A stretch of 64,000 nt of DNA from Pseudomonas hydrolytica (GCF_021495345.1 NZ_CP099397.1:992001-1056000), one strand, 5' to 3'. Numbered from the stretch's first letter, positions 31,434 through 41,555 are shown. Numbers and translations are program-made. Notes: generated from the letters alone by a model not told the origin.

Positions 31434-31462
31434 TTGTCAAAGTACGCACTATCCAGTAAGAT
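31434..31462 (+). promoter_or_regulatory. Sigma-70 promoter for rplM-rpsI
   Basis: TTGTCA at 31434-31439, 17-nt spacer, TAAGAT at 31457-31462, 44 bp before the rplM start; good consensus match and ribosomal-protein context. Confidence 0.65.
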
Positions 31463-31505
31463 CCGCCGTCTATTTTTTGCTGGGCGGCCCCTGAGGCTAT
31501 AAAGA

Positions 31506-31934
31506 ATGAAAACTTTTACTGCTAAACCGGAAACAGTAAAACGCGATTGGTTCGTCGTTGATGCTGCTGGTCAGACCCTGGGTCGTCTGGCCACCGAAAT
31601 CGCGAGCCGTCTGCGTGGCAAGCACAAGCCTGAGTACACCCCGCACGTTGACACCGGTGACTACATCGTCGTCATCAACGCCGAGCAGGTGCGTGTAACT
31701 GGTGCCAAAGCCAGCGACAAGAAGTACTACTCCCACTCCGGTTTCCCGGGCGGCATCAAAGAGATCAACTTCGAGAAGCTGATCGCTCGTGCTCCTGAGC
31801 GCGTGATCGAGACCGCGGTCAAAGGCATGCTGCCGAAGAACCCGCTGGGTCGCGACATGTACCGTAAGCTGAAGGTGTACAAGGGTGCCGCTCACCCGCA
31901 CACCGCTCAGCAGCCCCAAGAACTGAAGATTTAA
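31506..31934 (+). CDS. rplM: 50S ribosomal protein L13
   Basis: 142 residues, full length for bacterial L13, starting [15 protein letters not shown] and containing [16 protein letters not shown] and [11 protein letters not shown]. Forms the conserved rplM-rpsI operon with the S9 gene 14 nt downstream. Upstream leader of about 40 nt follows a good promoter; no autoregulatory hairpin was recognised. Confidence 0.99.
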   Translation: MKTFTAKPETVKRDWFVVDAAGQTLGRLATEIASRLRGKHKPEYTPHVDTGDYIVVINAEQVRVTGAKASDKKYYSHSGFPGGIKEINFEKLIARAPERVIETAVKGMLPKNPLGRDMYRKLKVYKGAAHPHTAQQPQELKI

Positions 31935-31948
31935 CGGAATAGTTCATT

Positions 31949-32341
31949 ATGTCGGCGACTCAAAACTACGGCACTGGCCGTCGCAAGACCGCAACCGCGC
32001 GCGTATTCCTGCGTCCGGGCACCGGTAACATCTCCATCAACAATCGCAGCCTGGATACCTTCTTCGGCCGCGAGACCGCTCGCATGGTCGTGCGTCAGCC
32101 GCTGGAGCTGACCGAGACCACCGAGAAGTTCGACATCTACGTTACCGTTATCGGCGGCGGTGTCAGCGGTCAGGCCGGTGCCATCCGTCACGGCATCACC
32201 CGCGCTCTGATCGAGTACGACGAGACCCTGCGCAGCCCGCTGCGTAAGGCCGGTTACGTGACTCGCGACGCCCGTGAAGTCGAGCGTAAGAAAGTTGGTC
32301 TGCGCAAGGCGCGTAAGCGTCCGCAGTACTCCAAGCGTTAA
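31949..32341 (+). CDS. rpsI: 30S ribosomal protein S9
   Basis: 130 residues, starting [20 protein letters not shown] and ending with the basic KRPQYSKR tail that reaches the ribosomal P site. Length and termini match the family. Followed by a strong terminator that separates it from petABC. Confidence 0.99.
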   Translation: MSATQNYGTGRRKTATARVFLRPGTGNISINNRSLDTFFGRETARMVVRQPLELTETTEKFDIYVTVIGGGVSGQAGAIRHGITRALIEYDETLRSPLRKAGYVTRDAREVERKKVGLRKARKRPQYSKR

Positions 32342-32359
32342 TTCGCTGGCGCTTTCGAA

Positions 32360-32394
32360 AACGCCCAGTTTCCTTACGGAACTGGGCGTTTTTT
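32360..32394 (+). terminator. Rho-independent terminator after rpsI
   Basis: AACGCCCAGTT / AACTGGGCGTT stem with T6, 18 bp after the rpsI stop. Confidence 0.9.
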
Positions 32395-32484
32395 ATGGGC
32401 AAGAAGAAAAGCTGCGACAACGTGCCGCAGTCGCGCAAGCCGCGCCCGACAAGGCTTTCACCGGCCTCTTCAGGGGTAATTACC

Positions 32485-32513
32485 TTGTCAGAAAAGGGGC
32501 TTTTCTTTACCAT
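32485..32513 (+). promoter_or_regulatory. Candidate promoter for petABC
   Basis: TTGTCA at 32485-32490, 17-nt spacer, TACCAT at 32508-32513, about 82 bp before the petA start, inside the 253-bp rpsI-petA gap. The remainder of that gap shows nothing else clear. Confidence 0.5.
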
Positions 32514-32594
32514 TTGGCGAATTTTTTGCGCGGCCCGATTTTTACCTAGTAGAGGCCTGAACAACAGGCCACAAAGCTGATGGGAGACGACTGA

Positions 32595-33188
32595 ATGAGC
32601 AATGACGGCGTGAATGCAGGCCGGCGTCGCTTCCTGGTTGCAGCCACCTCCGTGGTGGGTGCAGCAGGAGCGGTAGGTGCTGCGACTCCGTTCGTGGGGT
32701 CATGGTTCCCCAGTGCCAAGGCCAAGGCGGCCGGTGCACCGGTGAAGGTGAACGTCAGCAAGATCGAGGCTGGTCAGCAGATGGTTGCTGAGTGGCGCGG
32801 TCAGCCGGTGTTCATCGTGCGCCGTACCGAGGAAATCCTGGCCAACCTGAGCAAGATCGAGGGCAGCGTCGCTGACCCCGAATCTGCCGAATCGGTACAG
32901 CCAGAGTACGTCGACAAGAAGAACCGCGCGATCAAGCCTGAGCTGCTGGTTCTGGTCGGTCTGTGCACCCACCTGGGCTGTGCGCCGTCCTTCCGCCCGG
33001 AAGTGGCCCCGGCCGACCTCGGCCCGGATTGGGTTGGCGGTTATTTCTGCCCCTGCCACGGTTCGCGCTACGACCTCGCCGGTCGTGTGTACAAGGCCCA
33101 GCCTGCGCCGCTGAACCTGCCGGTTCCTCCGCATAGCTACGAGACGGATGATGTGATCATCATCGGTGTGGACCAGGAGAACGCCTGA
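32595..33188 (+). CDS. petA: Ubiquinol-cytochrome c reductase Rieske iron-sulfur subunit
   Basis: 197 residues. A twin-arginine-type N-terminus (GRRRFLVAATS) precedes the single membrane anchor. The 2Fe-2S cluster motifs are C124-T-H126-L-G-C129 and C152-P-C154-H155-G-S: C124, H126, C152, H155 as ligands and C129-C154 as the disulfide. First gene of the cytochrome bc1 operon, overlapping petB by one base. Confidence 0.98.
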   Translation: MSNDGVNAGRRRFLVAATSVVGAAGAVGAATPFVGSWFPSAKAKAAGAPVKVNVSKIEAGQQMVAEWRGQPVFIVRRTEEILANLSKIEGSVADPESAESVQPEYVDKKNRAIKPELLVLVGLCTHLGCAPSFRPEVAPADLGPDWVGGYFCPCHGSRYDLAGRVYKAQPAPLNLPVPPHSYETDDVIIIGVDQENA

Positions 33189-34399
33189 TGAGCAAATTCA
33201 TGGAATGGGTGGATGCGCGTTTCCCCGCCACCAAGATGTGGGAAGACCATCTCTCCAAGTACTACGCACCGAAGAACTTCAACTTCTTCTATTTCTTCGG
33301 CTCCCTGGCGCTGCTGGTGCTGGTCAACCAGATCGTTACCGGTATCTGGCTGACCATGAGCTTCGAGCCTTCGGCCGAAGGCGCCTTCGCCTCCGTCGAA
33401 TACATCATGCGTGATGTCGAGTACGGCTGGATCCTGCGCTACCTGCACTCCACCGGCGCCTCGGCGTTCTTCGTGGTGGTCTACCTGCACATGTTCCGCG
33501 GTCTGCTCTACGGTTCCTACCAGAAGCCGCGCGAGCTGGTGTGGATCTTCGGCATGCTGATCTACCTGGTGCTGATGGCCGAGGCCTTCATGGGCTACCT
33601 GCTGCCGTGGGGTCAGATGTCCTACTGGGGTGCCCAGGTGATCATCTCCCTGTTCGGTGCCATCCCGGTGATCGGCGACGACCTGACCCAGTGGATTCGT
33701 GGTGACTACCTGATCTCCGGTATCACCCTGAACCGCTTCTTCGCCCTGCACGTGATCGCTCTGCCGATCGTGCTGCTCGGCCTGGTCGTGCTGCACATCC
33801 TGGCGCTGCACGAAGTCGGCTCGAACAACCCGGACGGCGTCGACATCAAGAAGCTGAAGGACGAGAACGGTGTACCGCTGGACGGTATCGCCTTCCATCC
33901 CTACTACACCGTGAAAGATATCGTCGGCGTGGTGGTGTTCCTGTTCGTGTTCTGCTTCGTGGTGTTCTTCTTCCCGGAGATGGGTGGTTACTTCCTCGAG
34001 AAGCCGAACTTCGAAGCGGCCAACCCGTTCAAGACCCCCGAGCACATTGCGCCGGTGTGGTACTTCACCCCGTTCTACGCGATCCTGCGTGCGGTACCTG
34101 ACAAGCTGCTCGGCGTAATCGCCATGGGTGCTGCCATCGCCGTGCTGTTCGTCCTGCCGTGGCTGGACCGCAGCCCGGTCAAGTCGATGCGCTACAAAGG
34201 TTGGCTGAGCAAGATCTGGCTGCTGGTTTTCTGCATCTCCTTCGTCATCCTCGGCGTACTGGGCGTGCTGGCTCCGACTCCGGGTCGTACCCTGCTGTCG
34301 CAGGTGTGCACCTTCCTGTACTTCGCGTACTTCATCCTGATGCCGTTCTACACCAGGATGGAGAAGACCAAACCGGTTCCGGAAAGGGTGACTGGCTGA
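33188..34399 (+). CDS. petB: Ubiquinol-cytochrome c reductase cytochrome b
   Basis: 403-residue integral membrane protein with eight predicted helices holding hemes bL and bH. Helices B and D provide paired histidines (LRYLHSTGASAFFVVVYLHM and FFALHVIALPIVLLGLVVLH). The Qo-site loop carries PFHPYYT-like and PEWY-equivalent PVWYF. A single polypeptide, not split as in b6f. The stop overlaps the petC start. Confidence 0.98.
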   Translation: MSKFMEWVDARFPATKMWEDHLSKYYAPKNFNFFYFFGSLALLVLVNQIVTGIWLTMSFEPSAEGAFASVEYIMRDVEYGWILRYLHSTGASAFFVVVYLHMFRGLLYGSYQKPRELVWIFGMLIYLVLMAEAFMGYLLPWGQMSYWGAQVIISLFGAIPVIGDDLTQWIRGDYLISGITLNRFFALHVIALPIVLLGLVVLHILALHEVGSNNPDGVDIKKLKDENGVPLDGIAFHPYYTVKDIVGVVVFLFVFCFVVFFFPEMGGYFLEKPNFEAANPFKTPEHIAPVWYFTPFYAILRAVPDKLLGVIAMGAAIAVLFVLPWLDRSPVKSMRYKGWLSKIWLLVFCISFVILGVLGVLAPTPGRTLLSQVCTFLYFAYFILMPFYTRMEKTKPVPERVTG

Positions 34400-35178
34400 T
34401 GAAAAAGCTCTTCGCTGCATTTGTTTTCGCTGCGCTGCCGGCTCTGGCCATGGGCGCCTCCAGCAACTATCCGCTGGACAAGGTAGATATCGATCTGCGC
34501 GACCAGGCTGCCCTGCAGGACGGCGCGCGCACCTTCGCCAACTACTGCATGGGCTGCCATGCCGCCCAATACCAGCGTTACGAGCGTGTTGCCGATGACC
34601 TCGGCATCCCGCACGAAATCATGCTCGACAATCTGGTGTTCAACGACGCCAAGATCGGCGACCACATGAAGATCGGCATGCGCCCCGACGACGCCAAGGC
34701 CTGGTTCGGCGCGGCGCCGCCCGATCTGACCCTGGTCGCTCGCGTGCGTGGCAACGACTGGCTGTACACCTACCTGCGTACCTTCTACGACGATCCGTCC
34801 CGTCCGCTGGGGGCCAACAACAAGGTATTCCCCAACGTCGGCATGCCGAACGTGCTGGTCAGCCTGCAGGGCAAGCAGGTGATCGGTTGCAAGCAGGTTC
34901 AGGTGGTGGAGAACGGCAAGAAGCAGTTCGACCCGCTGACCGGCGCGCCGATCACCCACGAAGCCTGCGATCAGCTGACCATCGAGCCGAACACCGGCAA
35001 GCTGAGCGAGGCCGAGTTCGACGAGAAGATCAAGAACCTGGTGACCTTCCTGGCCTACTCGGCCAACCCGGTCAAGCTGAAGTCCCAGCGCATCGGTACC
35101 TACGTGCTGCTGTATCTGGCGTTCTTCTTCGTGTTCGCCTACCTGCTCAAGCGTGAGTATTGGAAGGACGTTCACTAA
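34399..35178 (+). CDS. petC: Ubiquinol-cytochrome c reductase cytochrome c1
   Basis: 259 residues from ATG 34399 (MKKLFAAFVFAALPALAMG signal peptide). Heme c motif C50-MG-C53-H54; methionine ligand region is likely KIGMRPDDAKAWF. C-terminal membrane anchor (YVLLYLAFFFVFAYLLKREYW) near 238-256. Overlaps petB and is followed by a strong terminator. Confidence 0.97.
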   Translation: MKKLFAAFVFAALPALAMGASSNYPLDKVDIDLRDQAALQDGARTFANYCMGCHAAQYQRYERVADDLGIPHEIMLDNLVFNDAKIGDHMKIGMRPDDAKAWFGAAPPDLTLVARVRGNDWLYTYLRTFYDDPSRPLGANNKVFPNVGMPNVLVSLQGKQVIGCKQVQVVENGKKQFDPLTGAPITHEACDQLTIEPNTGKLSEAEFDEKIKNLVTFLAYSANPVKLKSQRIGTYVLLYLAFFFVFAYLLKREYWKDVH

Positions 35179-35198
35179 GTCGTTCACCTGTCGCAGAG

Positions 35199-35229
35199 CC
35201 TGCGCGCCCTGATGGGCGCGCAGGTTTTT
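35199..35229 (+). terminator. Rho-independent terminator after petC
   Basis: An 11-bp stem CCTGCGCGCCC / GGGCGCGCAGG, loop TGAT, then TTTTT, 20 bp after the petC stop. Confidence 0.92.
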
Positions 35230-35280
35230 GTGCCCTACCATCCTGGTGCCTGGTCCGTGAGGGCCGCCGCCAGCGACGTC

Positions 35281-35302
35281 AAAAATTGCCCCGGCAATTT
35301 TT
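35281..35302. other. Perfect A/T-flanked hairpin before sspA
   Basis: AAAAATTGCC-CC-GGCAATTTTT, a perfect 10-bp inverted repeat 40 bp before the sspA start and after the petC terminator. It may be a second terminator, an attenuator in the sspA leader or an operator; sequence cannot tell which. Confidence 0.55.
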
Positions 35303-35342
35303 CCGTGTTTCTGAATAATCAAAAAAAGCGAGGAGGATCGCC

Positions 35343-35960
35343 ATGGCGGTGACCAATAGGTTGACCTGCTACTCCGACCCCGCCGACCACTATTCCCATC
35401 GCGTGCGTCTGGTGCTCGCCGAGAAAGGTGTCAGCGTCGAGATCGTCGATGTCGAACTGGGCCGTTGCCCGCCCAAGCTTGCGGAGATCAATCCGTACGG
35501 CAGCGTGCCGACCCTGGTCGATCGTGATCTGGCGCTGTACGAGTCGTCCGTGGTGATGGAGTATCTGGACGAGCGTTATCCGCATCCGCCGCTGTTGCCG
35601 GTCTATCCCGTGGCACGCGCCAACAGCCGTCTGCTGATGCACCGCATTCAGCGCGACTGGTGCGCACTGGTCGATCGTATTCTCGACAAGCGCAGCAAGG
35701 AGGCCGAGCGTCAGCTGGCGCGCAAGGAGCTGCGCGAGAGCCTGACCGGCGTATCGCCGTTGTTCGCGGACAAGGCATTCTTTCTCAGCGATGAGCTGAG
35801 CCTGGTGGATTGCTGTCTACTGCCTATTCTCTGGCGCCTGCCGTTGCTGGGCATCGAGCTGCCGCGACCGGCCAAGCCGCTGCTCGACTACATGGAGCGC
35901 CAGTTCGCCCGCGAGGCCTTTCAGGCCAGCCTTTCCGCTGCAGAACGCGCAATGCGCTGA
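35343..35960 (+). CDS. sspA: Stringent starvation protein A
   Basis: 205-residue GST-fold protein that associates with RNA polymerase during starvation. Thioredoxin-like N-terminus ([21 protein letters not shown]), lacking the GST catalytic residue, then the helical domain. Preceded by GAGGAGGAT. Followed 14 nt later by sspB, a conserved pair. Confidence 0.96.
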   Translation: MAVTNRLTCYSDPADHYSHRVRLVLAEKGVSVEIVDVELGRCPPKLAEINPYGSVPTLVDRDLALYESSVVMEYLDERYPHPPLLPVYPVARANSRLLMHRIQRDWCALVDRILDKRSKEAERQLARKELRESLTGVSPLFADKAFFLSDELSLVDCCLLPILWRLPLLGIELPRPAKPLLDYMERQFAREAFQASLSAAERAMR

Positions 35961-35974
35961 GAAGGAGGATAACC

Positions 35975-36388
35975 ATGAATTCCAGTCGTCCCTACCTGAT
36001 CCGTGCTCTTTACGAATGGATAGTCGATAACGACTGCACGCCACACCTACTGGTCAATGCCGAGTTCCCCGGTGTCCAGGTTCCGTCCGGTTTCGCCAGC
36101 GACGGCCAGATCGTGCTGAACGCTTCGCCCAGTGCCGTTCGCCATCTGCATATGGATAACCAGGCCGTCAGCTTCGAGGGTCGCTTCGGTGGTGTGGCGC
36201 ACAGCCTGTACATCCCGGCGGCGGCGGTGCTGGCGATCTATGCGCGGGAAAATGGCCAGGGCATGGTGTTCGACATGGAGCCGCCAATGGCCGGCGGCCC
36301 GGAAGAGTCGGGGCCGGATGACGACGGTCCGTCCGGTGGCGAACCGCCGCGTCCTAGTGGCCGGCCAAGCCTGAAGGTGGTCAAGTAA
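35975..36388 (+). CDS. sspB: ClpXP protease adaptor SspB
   Basis: 137 residues from ATG 35975, preceded by GAAGGAGG. Delivers ssrA-tagged proteins to ClpXP. SspB fold 1-105 (RPYLIRALYEWIVDNDCTPHLLVN), an acidic, proline/glycine-rich flexible linker, and a C-terminal ClpX-docking tail (RPSLKVVK). Its in-frame upstream extension overlaps sspA and is not coding. Confidence 0.96.
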   Translation: MNSSRPYLIRALYEWIVDNDCTPHLLVNAEFPGVQVPSGFASDGQIVLNASPSAVRHLHMDNQAVSFEGRFGGVAHSLYIPAAAVLAIYARENGQGMVFDMEPPMAGGPEESGPDDDGPSGGEPPRPSGRPSLKVVK

Positions 36389-36411
36389 GCCGCCGCTGTG
36401 CGATCAGAACG

Positions 36412-36440
36412 AAAACGGGCGCCCCAGGGCGCCCGTTTTT
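36412..36440. terminator. Bidirectional terminator, sspB / BON lipoprotein gene
   Basis: AAAACGGGCGCCC, loop CA, GGGCGCCCGTTTTT, between the convergent sspB and 36469 genes. Confidence 0.9.
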
Positions 36441-36468
36441 ACTTGCAGCCTGAGGGGCTGCAGCTTTC

Positions 36469-37595
<1,127 letters not shown>

Positions 37596-37617
37596 TTAAA
37601 CCTTGAGTTTACGGCCG

Positions 37618-37977
37618 TCAGGCATCGAAGGCGTTCTTGATCCAGTCGAGGCGAGTGGCGCCCTCGGTACTGATGGCGACCACGTCGAAGCGGCAGGGGT
37701 GGCGGGCCCAGCGGGAGTTTTGCTGGAGAAAGAGCTCGGCGGCCATGACCAACTTGCCACGCTTGCGCGCATCGACACTCTCCAGGGCGCCGCCCCAGGC
37801 GCTGTGGCGGCGGGCGCGGACTTCGACAAATACTACTGTATCGCCGTCGAGCATGACCAGATCGAGCTCGCCACGGCGACAGCTCCAGTTCTGTTGGATC
37901 AGGCGCAGGCCGTTGCGTTCCAGATGCTGTCGAGCCGCCAGTTCGGAGGCTCGACCAAGATCGTTATGGCTGCTCAA
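37618..37977 (-). CDS. YraN family (UPF0102) nuclease-like protein
   Basis: 119 residues, restriction-endonuclease-like fold with the PD-(D/E)xK-type core RRGELDLVMLDGDTVVFVEVR (E, D and E-V-R). Function unsettled. The start is taken as TTG 37977 (MSSHNDLGRASEL), which overlaps the lpoA stop (TTGA) and suggests coupled translation; no ATG or GTG is available nearby, and the open frame further upstream is a shadow of lpoA. Confidence 0.85.
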   Translation of the reverse strand: MSSHNDLGRASELAARQHLERNGLRLIQQNWSCRRGELDLVMLDGDTVVFVEVRARRHSAWGGALESVDARKRGKLVMAAELFLQQNSRWARHPCRFDVVAISTEGATRLDWIKNAFDA

Positions 37978-39782
37978 TTGAGGCTGTCGGGGAGGCGCTG
38001 GACCTGACCGCCGCGGAACTCCGCCCAGGGCAGCTGGCGCTCGATGCGTTGCGTGGCGTTGAGGCTGAGGCTGCCCGACAGGCCGTCGATGCGCGAATCC
38101 GGCAGCGCCTTGAGCTGGCCCAGGCGCGGTGCCAGGCGATAGGCATCGACGCCCATGGCGTACAGCCGGCCGAGGCTGCCGCCGGCCTGCGGCCACTGGT
38201 TGCTGACCTGCTGGCGCAGCGGGGTGTGGGCGTCCAGCAGCCAGGGCGTTTCGCAGAAGCGAATGCCTTCCAGGTCCTGATACTGCGCCTGGCTGTGGGC
38301 GCCGGTGAACAGGTGGGAGGTGGCGTACACCGGCACGTCGCCGGCGTACTGGAAGGCCAGGGTCGGTTTGATCTGCTGAGCCTGCTGCGGAGTGGCCGCA
38401 AGGAAGATGAAGTCGACGTCCTGGCGGCGTGCCGGTTGTGCGTCCAGGCTGGTGCCCAGGGTGTTCTGCAGGCGACGGGCGCGTGCCTCGCTCTCGCGCA
38501 GCTGGAACAGCTCGGCGATCTGCCGGGCCAGCTCCACCGGCTGGTCGACGCGTTCGGCGGCGATCAGGGTGCCGCCCTGGGCCTGCCAGTTCTGGCGGAA
38601 GGCGTCGAGCACGCGATCGCCCCATTCACCGCGCGGCACCAGCGCGACGGCACGGCGCATGCCGTCGTTCCAGGCGCGGCGGGCGACTTCGCGAGCCTCG
38701 TCCTCGGCGGCCAAGCCGAACTGGAACAGCTGCGCCGGGCCTTCCTGGCCGGCATCGCTGTAATTCAGCGCCAGGGTGGTGATGGGCAGCTGCTCGCGGT
38801 CACTGAGCTGTTTGACCAGGGGCTTTTCCAGCGGCCCGACCACCAGTTGCACGCCATCGGCCTGGGCCTGCTGGTAGAAGGCGTCCAGCGAGCCGATGCG
38901 CGCGCTGTCGTAGAGCTTGATTTCCGGCGGGTTCTGCCCGGCCTGCTGGGCTTCGTAATGAGCGGCCAGGAAGCCATCGCGCAGGGCGCGTGCGACGCTG
39001 GCCAGCTGGCCCTCCTGCGGGAGCAGCAGGGCGACGCGGTTCAGCGGCTGGCTGGCCAGTTCGCGCAGCTTGCCCAGCGCTTCTGGCAGCTGTTCGGCGG
39101 CAGGGTGTTGCGGATTCTGCGCTACCCACTGGTCGATGGCGGCTTGCTGCTGTTCCAGGGTGGCGCTGCTTTTGGTCACTCGGGCCAGTTCCAGCCAGCC
39201 GGCCAGGTCGCTGTCGGCGCCGGCCGAGGTTTGTGCCGGCAGGGTGGAGACCAGTGCCCAGATATTCTCGTGGTTGTCGCGAGCGGTCTGACCGCTCAGC
39301 AGAGGCGCGATGAAGACGCGCTCGCGCGCGGCGGCGAGTGCCTGGCCGTCGGCTTCGAGGGCGCGGGCGCGGACCAGCTGGGTGCGAATCTGCTGCTCTA
39401 CTGGCAGCTCGGCAAGGCGCTCAAGGCTGGGGTGCTGCAGGGCCTGCAGGGCGCTCTTGGGCTGCTTGCGCGCCATCGCCAGTTCCGCTTTCAGGGTGCT
39501 GGCGAAGATCTGTTGCGCCGGTTGCAGGCTGGCGATATCGATCTGTTCCAGAATGCGCGCGGCGCGGGCCATGTCTTTCTGCTTGTAGGCCTGATCGGCC
39601 GCGGACAGGCGCAGCAGCGCAGCCTGTTCCGGTTTGCTCTCGGCGGCCTGCTGGAGCATCTGCTCGATGCTGGCCTGCGGGGTGCGTGGCAGCTGGCCCA
39701 GATTGTTGGAGGGCGAGCTGGCGCAGGCGGCGAGCAGGCCGGCCAGGCAAAGGGCGGAAAGAGGGCGCAGGCTAGCGATCAT
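37974..39782 (-). CDS. lpoA: Penicillin-binding protein activator LpoA
   Basis: Outer-membrane lipoprotein that reaches through the periplasm to activate class A PBPs. 602 residues from ATG 39782 (MIASLRPLSA) with AGGA upstream. Lipobox LLAAC with C20; N-terminal helical TPR-like domain (about 30-250) and C-terminal periplasmic-binding-protein fold (about 260-600; VALLLPQEGQLASVARALRDGF, YATSHLF). Divergent from rsmI, as in E. coli. Confidence 0.93.
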   Translation of the reverse strand: MIASLRPLSALCLAGLLAACASSPSNNLGQLPRTPQASIEQMLQQAAESKPEQAALLRLSAADQAYKQKDMARAARILEQIDIASLQPAQQIFASTLKAELAMARKQPKSALQALQHPSLERLAELPVEQQIRTQLVRARALEADGQALAAARERVFIAPLLSGQTARDNHENIWALVSTLPAQTSAGADSDLAGWLELARVTKSSATLEQQQAAIDQWVAQNPQHPAAEQLPEALGKLRELASQPLNRVALLLPQEGQLASVARALRDGFLAAHYEAQQAGQNPPEIKLYDSARIGSLDAFYQQAQADGVQLVVGPLEKPLVKQLSDREQLPITTLALNYSDAGQEGPAQLFQFGLAAEDEAREVARRAWNDGMRRAVALVPRGEWGDRVLDAFRQNWQAQGGTLIAAERVDQPVELARQIAELFQLRESEARARRLQNTLGTSLDAQPARRQDVDFIFLAATPQQAQQIKPTLAFQYAGDVPVYATSHLFTGAHSQAQYQDLEGIRFCETPWLLDAHTPLRQQVSNQWPQAGGSLGRLYAMGVDAYRLAPRLGQLKALPDSRIDGLSGSLSLNATQRIERQLPWAEFRGGQVQRLPDSLN

Positions 39783-39904
39783 CGGGTCATCCTGATACTT
39801 GAGCAAATCAAGCGGCGATTGTACCCAACGCCCGAGATCGGTGCGATGCCACTGGGGCGGAACGGGCTAGAATGAGCGCTCTTTCAATTAACGAGGTGTT
39901 TCCA

Positions 39905-40771
39905 GTGAGTCAGTCCGCCGTCGCCAGCGTCCAGCCCGGCACCCTCTACGTGGTCGCCACGCCGATCGGCAATCTGGACGATATCAGTGCTCGTGCGCTG
40001 CGGATCCTGCGCGAGGTTGCGCTGATCGCCGCCGAAGACACGCGACACTCGGCGCGGCTGATGCAGCACTTCGGCATCGGGACGCCGCTGGCGGCCTGTC
40101 ACGAACACAACGAGCGCGACCAGGGCGGGCGCTTTCTGGCGCGGCTGGAGGCGGGCGAGGACGTGGCGCTGATTTCCGATGCCGGTACGCCGCTGATCTC
40201 CGACCCGGGCTATCACCTGGTCCGTCAGGCGCGTGCTGCCGGGTTTGCCGTGGTGCCGGTGCCCGGCGCCTGCGCTCTGATCGCGGCACTGTCGGCGGCG
40301 GGGCTGCCGTCGGATCGATTCATCTTCGAAGGTTTTCTGCCGGCCAAGGCAGCCGGGCGCCGTGCGCGTCTGGAGCAGGTGCGCGAGGAGCCACGCACGC
40401 TGATCTTCTATGAAGCGCCGCATCGGATTCTCGAGTGCCTGGAGGACATGCGCGCCGTTTTCGGTGGCGAGCGTCAGGCATTGCTGGCACGTGAGCTGAC
40501 CAAGACCTTCGAAACCCTCAAGGGCTTGCCGCTGGACGAACTGTGCGCCTGGGTGGCCGCCGACAGCAATCAGCAGCGGGGCGAGTGCGTGGTTCTGGTG
40601 GCGGGCTGGCAGGCGCCTGAGGGCGAGGAGGCGGTCAGTGCCGAGGCGCTGCGGGTGCTCGATCTGCTGCTGGCGGAAATGCCGCTCAAGCGTGCGGCGG
40701 CGCTGGCGGCGGAAATCACCGGGGTGCGCAAGAACCTGCTCTACCAAGTGGCGCTGACGCGCCAGGGATGA
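39905..40771 (+). CDS. rsmI: 16S rRNA 2'-O-ribose C1402 methyltransferase RsmI
   Basis: Uses SAM to methylate C1402 of 16S rRNA. 288 residues from GTG 39905 ([26 protein letters not shown]), close to the E. coli length of 286, with GAGG about 10 nt upstream. An in-frame ATG at 39872 would add 11 residues but lies within a TAGAAT -10-like box. Signatures: [32 protein letters not shown]. Confidence 0.92.
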   Translation: MSQSAVASVQPGTLYVVATPIGNLDDISARALRILREVALIAAEDTRHSARLMQHFGIGTPLAACHEHNERDQGGRFLARLEAGEDVALISDAGTPLISDPGYHLVRQARAAGFAVVPVPGACALIAALSAAGLPSDRFIFEGFLPAKAAGRRARLEQVREEPRTLIFYEAPHRILECLEDMRAVFGGERQALLARELTKTFETLKGLPLDELCAWVAADSNQQRGECVVLVAGWQAPEGEEAVSAEALRVLDLLLAEMPLKRAAALAAEITGVRKNLLYQVALTRQG

Positions 40772-40897
40772 AGCCGCAGGCACGCTCCGCTCGCGCAGCT
40801 TGTGCGGTGACGGAGTTCGCGAGCTGAGCTGGAGCCCGCCTGCTTTTTCTTGCCGCTGGTGGCTTGCGGCTTGCGGCTTTGTTAATCTTGGCGGCGG

Positions 40898-41250
40898 AGA
40901 GTCGATCGGACAGTCGCTGCCTTCGCAAGAAGGGGGAGGAAAGTCCGGGCTCCATAGGGCGGAGTGCCAGGTAACGCCTGGGAGGCGTGAGCCTACGGAA
41001 AGTGCCACAGAAAATAACCGCCTAAGCGTTTCGGCGACGGTAAGGGTGAAAAGGTGTGGTAAGAGCGCACCGCACGGCTGGCAACAGTCCGTGGCTAGGT
41101 AAACCCCACTCGGAGCAAGACCAAATAGGGTTCCATTGGCGTGGCCCGCGCTGGAACCGGGTAGGTTGCTAAAGGCGTGCAGTGATGTACGTCGTAGAGG
41201 AATGGCTGTCCTCGACAGAACCCGGCTTACAGATCGACTCTCCTCCCTTC
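40898..41250 (+). ncRNA. rnpB: RNase P RNA (M1)
   Basis: Bacterial type A RNase P RNA, about 350 nt. The 5' AGAGTCGATCGGACAG pairs with the 3' CAGATCGACTCT. Conserved internal blocks are visible: GAGGAAAGTCCGGGCTCC, GCCAGGTAACGCCTGGGAGG, AAGGGTGAAAAGGTG, GGTAAGAGCGCACC, GGCTAGGTAAACCCC and GAGCAAGACCAAATAGG. A T-rich stretch after the last stem may serve as its terminator. Lies between rsmI and mraZ. Confidence 0.97.
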
Positions 41251-41450
41251 TTTTCTTCGGTTCGCGCTTCTATTTCCCGCTCGTCTGATACCGAAAAAAT
41301 CTTACTCTTAAGAAACTACTTTAACTTCGATTTTCAGCTCGCTGGATTGGCAGGATTTTGTGTGCCATTTGCCGCTTCGGTCATCGCTTTTTCCCTCCCT
41401 TTAATTCGCTAAATCTCCGTCCTGTAAGGATTTTTCCCTTCTGGCGCGCC
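41251..41450. other. AT-rich non-coding interval between rnpB and Pmra
   Basis: About 200 bp markedly more AT-rich than the rest of the window (e.g. AAAAAATCTTACTCTTAAG near 41293-41311). Any open frames overlapping it extend out of rnpB and lack protein-like features. The downstream part of the gap (41451-41555) carries the mra promoter and operator. Confidence 0.6.
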
Positions 41451-41480
41451 TTGACGGTGGGGTATGGGCGTTCCTATAGT
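41451..41480 (+). promoter_or_regulatory. Pmra: sigma-70 promoter of the dcw cluster
   Basis: TTGACG at 41451-41456, 18-nt spacer, TATAGT at 41475-41480; start of transcription would fall near 41487, at the first MraZ box, about 70 bp before mraZ. Confidence 0.75.
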
Positions 41481-41486
41481 GTGCGC

Positions 41487-41512
41487 AAGTGGTGAGAAGT
41501 GGCATGAAGTGG
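41487..41512 (+). promoter_or_regulatory. MraZ operator: three AAGTGG repeats, 10-bp period
   Basis: AAGTGG occurs at 41487, 41497 and 41507, exactly 10 bp apart and directly after the promoter -10. This is the arrangement of MraZ boxes (direct repeats with a one-turn period) by which MraZ represses its own operon. Confidence 0.75.
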
Positions 41513-41555
41513 GTTTTTTTGGGCAGGGAAAGCTAATTACAGGGGAAGCGCAGCC

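Noticed and set aside
40800..41412. Short open frames across rnpB and the following gap
   Set aside because: They overlap the RNase P RNA core and have no protein-family features or ribosome-binding site.
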